Below are positions 58,845-64,000 of a stretch of DNA of 64,000 nucleotides, piece by piece. Position 1 is the stretch's first letter, and each line of letters starts with the position of its first letter. The DNA is taken from positions 32,156,705 to 32,220,704 of the forward strand of contig NC_044279.2 of the NCBI RefSeq assembly GCF_004027225.2. The letters are read 5' to 3'. The translations under genes were made by a program, and so were the position numbers. The DNA comes from Strigops habroptila (lineage: Eukaryota > Chordata > Aves > Psittaciformes > Psittacidae). The notes under the pieces are model-generated. The model worked only from the letters and a program-made list of their open reading frames with translations, did not search any database and was not told the origin of the DNA.

Positions 58845-61683
58845 CAGGGAATATATATTACTGGCAATTACTGATACAGGATTAAGAGCAGCTGAAAAAA
58901 CACTCGATTGAGAGAAGGAACGAGCAGTGATTCTGTGCTTGCATCTGCCTGTGAAGCTAGGAGGGCTTTGGAGAATGCCCTGAGGTGGCTGTAGCTCTGA
59001 CAAAACTTAAGACCTTCCTTTAGTATCTGCACACCAAAAAGTCTGTGCCAAGATCTCCTGGACCTCAGGGAAGACAAAAATATTCTTGGTCTCATCCACA
59101 ACAGACAGGCTGATGGATAAAATACATATTTCAAGGTAGGCCTACTATTACCCCCTTCACCTTCCTCCACAACTCTTCAGCATAATCCTTTCTTAAACTC
59201 ACCAAAGTGTCATCATCTTCAAAATGTGTCTTGTAATTGTGATTTACAATTTCATTGAACAAGACATATTTTTGCAAAATAGTCACACTCCTCTCGTGGG
59301 GGCTTCTATTGTAATATTAATCAGTGTTACTTCATGTAACATCCTGTGAATTTTTACACTTTTCAACCAGTTAGGCAGAGGAAATATTATGAAGAATATT
59401 TAATATGACAGCTAAAGTTAAAAAAGTTTTAATTTATCTCCACTTCCCTTCATGTCTGCCATTTTCTATATTCCTTCTTGAACAGAAAAGTTGAAGGGAA
59501 GGATTTTCTAAAGCATTTAGCATAGGCCTAACTGTTTCCCCTAAAGGAAAATCTATAACTCCCACTGATTTTAATGGCAGGACTGTAATGCAAATGCAAA
59601 ATTATTTTGAAAATCCCACCTTAAGAGATTTCAATCTAGACATAGGGTCTGTGACCTTGTCACCCACTTCTTTCTTGTCTTAATTCAAACTGATCTCTTA
59701 ATATCTTGTCTCTTTTACCACTGACATTTTAAAATATTTTAAAGTAAGGTTTCTATCTTTAAAAAGGTATTTCATCATGTAGACTTTCTCCATAAATTCA
59801 TCATCATCTTTTTTTTTAATCTAACCAGATGCATTATTTGTTCCTAGGTAAATCTCTTTTTTAGAATTCCAACTTGTATTACACACGAAACCTCCAGGCA
59901 CTTATGATAAACTGCTGCTTTCAAAATCTTCTATTATGTTGTCAAAAGTGACAATGATAGCAAATTCCACATCTATAGTAGTGTTTCCTACTTTATTGCT
60001 AGTAGAACAGCCAGACTAGAGCTGTAAACATGCTACTCCAATTTCCTCAGCCAAGTGAAAAATGTTTATTTTACTACTTTTCCTAATGCCAACCCTTTTA
60101 ATTTACTGTTTCCTTACTAAAAGGCTCCATGTTATAACAAGTCTGCCACCAGCAAGAGATACATGTTGGATATTTGGCCTTCATCCTACACATTTCTATT
60201 ATGCAAAGAAAGCAGGAAAGTGGCTATCTGACTGCTGCTGAGGCTCCTAACTTGCTGCCTGTTCTCGTATTTCACTAGTAACTTACAGGCCATCTACATA
60301 ACCAGAGGGCTGCACAAAAGCACCTCTGAACAGTTTTACAGCACAGAGTTAACAGAACGGTGAATCTACAGTGGGACAGTAGAAAGATGTCTCATCAATC
60401 AAGTACTAGACAAAGTTGGTTTGATAAAATTTTGACATACTCAAAGCCCTCTAGAGACAGCTGGTGCCCTTCTATTCTATAGCATCATGACCAGGGTTTG
60501 CCAACTCATTCCAAGGGCTCCTGGGAAAATCACAGTTACAACATACAGCACCATTATCAAGGACAGTACTTGCCAGGTGAAGAAAATTAGAGGCACCACA
60601 GTGGTGGAGGTAATGCTGCTGTTGCTTTGATCCTGCTCTTGTCCACAGTAATCTGGAGCAACTTACCTAACTGTAAGTACTGGGAAACAAATGGGGTTTC
60701 TGTCCTCTTATGCAGCAGGGAGATTTCTTAATGCATGAGATGGTTCCTCTTATTTCCCTTGCGGTACTGTGACACAGGCACTCAGATGACTCACTGGATA
60801 TCAACTAGGATAGTACTATTTTTGATAAGACAACTGTAGTGCTTGAGCTCTATGGGGAGAGGAGGCCTGCCTTAATTGTTGCTCATCTGATTTTGAAGAG
60901 GGTTCTTTACTTGAAAACTGGGACAAAGATATGCTTCAGTGATGGTAAAGCAGAAGAATATTGATGCTTTGCCCTTAGGTCAGCCTTGATACTGTCTCTA
61001 GTGATGCTCCCAATTTTCCCTAGGGCATATCCTCCCTGATAGTTTATGAAGGCACACCAAAACAGCACAACAAATGTTCACTTCACAAACACTGCACCTA
61101 GGCTGCCTTTCCTGGAAACAAATGCACCTGGGGAGAACCATACAGCCAGTTCTCACCATAGCATAGAGTCAGGGAAAAGCTAACATATATAACCATCCTT
61201 GGAAGCCAGGAAGTCCTCCAGGCTTCTGCAGTTCAGATATAGCCCTTGATGCCAGGAGACAACCTGCAGAGCTATCTGCGCTGCTTCTAACAAAAACCAG
61301 CACAGCATAGTAGTGGAGATGCAATGAAACTAGCTTTTATCTTCCTTTCCCCACCTGCATGGTGTGAAACTTGGCATTGGCTGGCTAACTTGTTTCACGG
61401 GTAGATTTTCTAGCCCACACTACGCTTTTGTTGCCACAGTTCAACTGCTAGTGCAAACCAAGCTTACAAATTATTATTTCTGTACTTACATATATGGATA
61501 CTAATGTGCATTTTAAATTAATAAATTAATATTTGCACAAGCACATTTTAGTAAACTTTACAAATCTAAAAAATTCTGCTATCAAACTAGCTGTCCTGTT
61601 TAAAAACACTATGAATTGCTCTAATAGCCAGAACCACAGATGACAATAAGTCTTCAGTATTGTTCAGGTCTCAAATATGCAAA

Positions 61684-61710
61684 ATATGAATATATGAAAT
61701 ATATTCATAT
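61684..61710. repeat. Perfect 12-bp inverted repeat (hairpin)
   Basis: ATATGAATATAT (61684-61695), a 3-nt spacer GAA, then its exact complement ATATATTCATAT (61699-61710). It is AT-rich, so the stem would be weak. Confidence 0.85.
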
Positions 61711-61827
61711 GAAAAATAGAAGCAAACCACAGAGTTAAGAAAAAAGCAAACTCTGACCAGATAGTCCATATTCTAAATACTACTGCCATCTAAGGATGAC
61801 TTCACCTTTGTAATCCTACTTCCTTTA

Positions 61828-62795
61828 TAGAATCATAGAATAGTTTGGGTCGGAAGGGACCTCCAAAGGTCATCTAGTCTGACCCTCCTCCAATGAGCAG
61901 GGACATCATCTAGATCAGGTTGCCCAGAACCACAAACAGCCTGGTCTTAAATATCTCCAGGGATGATGCATGCACCATCTCTGGGCAACCTGTGCCAGGA
62001 TTTTACCACCCTCACTGTAAAGAATTTCTTCCTCGCATCCAGCCTGAATCCCTCCTCTTTTAGTTTAAAACCACCACCCCCCTCATCCTATCACAACAGG
62101 CACTGCTAAAAAGTCTCTCTCCATCTTTCTTATAGGCCCCTTGGAAGAACTGAAAAGCCGCAATAAGGTTTCCCTGGAGTCTTCTCCAGGCTGAACAACC
62201 CCAACTCTCTCAGCCTTTCCTCACAGGAAAGGTGTTCCAGCCATCTGATAATTTTTGTGGCCTCTTCTGGACTCTCTCCAAGTCCGTGTCTTTCCTGTAC
62301 TGAGGACTCCAGAGCTGGATGCAGTACTCCAGGTGGGGTTTCACCAGAGCAGAGTAGAGGTGCAGAATCACCTCCCTTGACCTGCTGGTCACGGTCCTTT
62401 GGATGAAGCCCAAGATACAGTTAGCCTTCTACGTTGCAAGTGCACATTGCCCACTCATGTCCAATCTTTCATCCACCAGTACCCGCCAGTCCTTCTCCTC
62501 AGGGCTACTCTCAATCCCTCCACCTCTCAGCCAGTATTGATACTGAGGGTTGTCCTGGCCCAGGTGCAGTGCCCTGCACTTCACCCTATTGCACCTCCTG
62601 GGATTCGCATGGGCCCACCTCTTGAGCCTGTCCAAGTCCCTCTGGATGGCACCCTGTCCCTTGGGCATGTCAACTGCATCACTCAGCTTCGTGTCATCTG
62701 CAGACTTGCTGACGATGCACTCAATCCCACTGTCTATGTCACTGATGAAGATATTAAATAGTACTGGTCCCATAAATACTGAATACCACTATAAG
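61828..62795 (-). mobile_element. CR1 LINE copy with broken ORF2 C-terminus
   Basis: The + strand begins with the complement of the CR1 3' end (AATCATAGAATAGTTTGGGT). Read on the minus strand, open stretches give GPVLFNIFISDIDSG, the ADDTKLSDAV reverse-transcriptase box, EKDWRVLVDERLDMSGQCA (62773-62429), and then [20 protein letters not shown] (62413-62210). The two frames are separated by a disruption near 62420. It is 5'-truncated at about 62795, in sense with NELL2. Confidence 0.93.
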
Positions 62796-64000
62796 GAACA
62801 TTTAAAGCACAGTGTTCCCAAATCTGACAATTTTTTGGGACATGAATCATCAAGCACCAAAATAGAGCTTCTTCACGTCTCCTCTTCAAAAAGTCAGGAT
62901 TTAAGCTGAGATGCTGTGAAAAACTTTGGAAGACTTCAAACTAAGATGAAGCCCACTCCATGGAAGGTGTACTAAGTGAGTAAACACCGGGTATTCAATC
63001 AGATTGGAATATCCATGCAGGCCACCAACAACCACAATGTCTATTTACCTCCCAAACATTAAAAGGATGTAGACAGAAGTTACGTTGAATTCTACATCCA
63101 TTTTCACTTCTAAGAGCTAGGAACAAGGTAACAAATTCTTCCTACCAAGCATATGCACATTCTGAACTTATTAAAAACACAGAAAAAAGTGAAAACAGAT
63201 TACTCTTGATGGACCCCCAACTTGCCAGAAATCAATCCTCTTATATTAAAAATAACTGGCCATTTTTGCCCGCTTTGAACTGTGTGAAACCTTTACCTTC
63301 TTTTTTTTAATTGCACCATCATTAAAAGGTTCAACTACAGGTTTCCAAACCCTGAACATCAAAGTTAACATTGTGTGACACCTGGTATGTTCCAAACTCA
63401 TCACATTTACTGGTCTGTAACAGGGTAAATGACACAATTACCTGCTGTAATTACTGTTGCTGACAATATATTTTCCCTACTGTGACTCAGAGCTGCTTAT
63501 CTTTGCCAGTCCAGTCCAAATCTCCATTTCCATGTGACTTGAACATTAACTTTGGAAGTATTTACAAATTAGTTCCAATATCTGCCACGACAGATATTTG
63601 GGATAGTATAACTTTATCTTTTATTGCATGATTAAACAGCCTACCACTCTAATATTATTTTGCATTAGAAAATAAGTATTCACAATGAAATTCTGTTCCC
63701 CATTTAAATTAAATGCACAGTTCTCTTATTAATATATTGGAAGGGAAACATACTGAAACAGGTAAATAAAATGAAGGAATAAAATACAAATAAATAAGTA
63801 CATTGACATTTCACAAAATGCTTATTCCCAAAGCAAAATGTGAGGTAAAAAAAACAAGTGATAAAACATCAAGATAGTTAATTCTCATTGCCTTCTCATT
63901 GCCTTCTTGCAAGAATTTTAAAGAACACCTACAAAAGACAACAGTGCCTTTTGATTTAAAGCAGCGTGAGTTACAGGCTAATCAAGCTAGTTGACTGCAA

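Larger units (their letters stand above)
51471..64000 (-). other. NELL2: NELL2 intron, continuing past window edge
   Basis: It runs upstream from the acceptor TCCTTTCCAG at 51471-51480. The family predicts that the preceding exon encodes another cbEGF module ending one base into a Glu codon; I looked for its DxDEC-type signature in minus sense and did not find it, so the intron is at least about 12.5 kb. It contains CR1 copies (57010-57468, 61828-62795), a solo LTR (58231-58844), a microsatellite-like tract and a hairpin. Confidence 0.75.

Noticed and set aside
62210..62773. Reverse-transcriptase-like frames taken as a host gene
   Set aside because: They are the broken ORF2 C-terminus of a CR1 copy with a recognisable CR1 3' end at 61828.
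1..64000. CRISPR arrays, operons, phage genes, rRNA or tRNA genes
   Set aside because: No spaced direct-repeat array, no dense same-strand ORFs and no tRNA cloverleaf or rRNA sequence was noticed. The window is vertebrate intronic DNA.

Overview
This is a stretch of vertebrate nuclear DNA, almost certainly avian. It is AT-rich and intron-dominated, and it carries several CR1 LINE copies with the bird-type 3' end (ATTCTATGATTCTATG) plus endogenous-retrovirus LTRs of a type I know from songbird-like genomes. The species is not determinable from what I can see; 'bird, perhaps passerine' is inference from the repeat families.

The one protein-coding gene I can support is NELL2 (neural EGFL-like 2), on the minus strand. 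Seven coding exons, including the stop codon, are recognisable at 51470-51348, 48797-48702, 25724-25584, 15905-15712, 14757-14581, 12459-12235 and 9160-9110 (transcript order). All internal junctions have AG acceptors and GT donors, and the reading frame closes exactly across every junction (phase 1 between EGF exons, phase 0 between VWC exons). Together they encode about 335 residues, the C-terminal ~40% of the secreted protein: three calcium-binding EGF modules, one ordinary EGF module and the C-terminal von Willebrand factor C region, ending in [11 protein letters not shown]. The signal peptide, laminin-G/TSPN-like domain, coiled coil, first VWC domain and first EGF modules must lie beyond position 64000.

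Layout: 1-8340 is sequence downstream of NELL2, with no gene I can support. It holds a 5' LTR fragment at 5328-5503 and an unexplained coding-like minus-strand patch next to it. About 8345-9109 is the probable NELL2 3'UTR with three candidate poly(A) signals. 9110-51470 is the exon/intron region, including one ~23-kb intron (25725-48701). 51471-64000 looks like intron only; the next upstream exon was not found.

Repeats: solo LTRs at 38411-39012 and 58231-58844, each with a perfect 5-bp target-site duplication; a second LTR type with ~47-bp internal tandem repeats at about 36245-36899; CR1 copies at about 10765-11070 (-), 44540-46146 (+), 57010-57468 (+) and 61828-62795 (-); and older CR1/L3-like remnants near 17390-17985 and 20085-20480. 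Nothing prokaryotic (operon, CRISPR, phage) is present. I found no convincing new biological system. The points most worth a second look are the unassigned patch at 5458-5999, the LTR orientation bias, two inverted-repeat structures, and the alternative 3' ends of NELL2.
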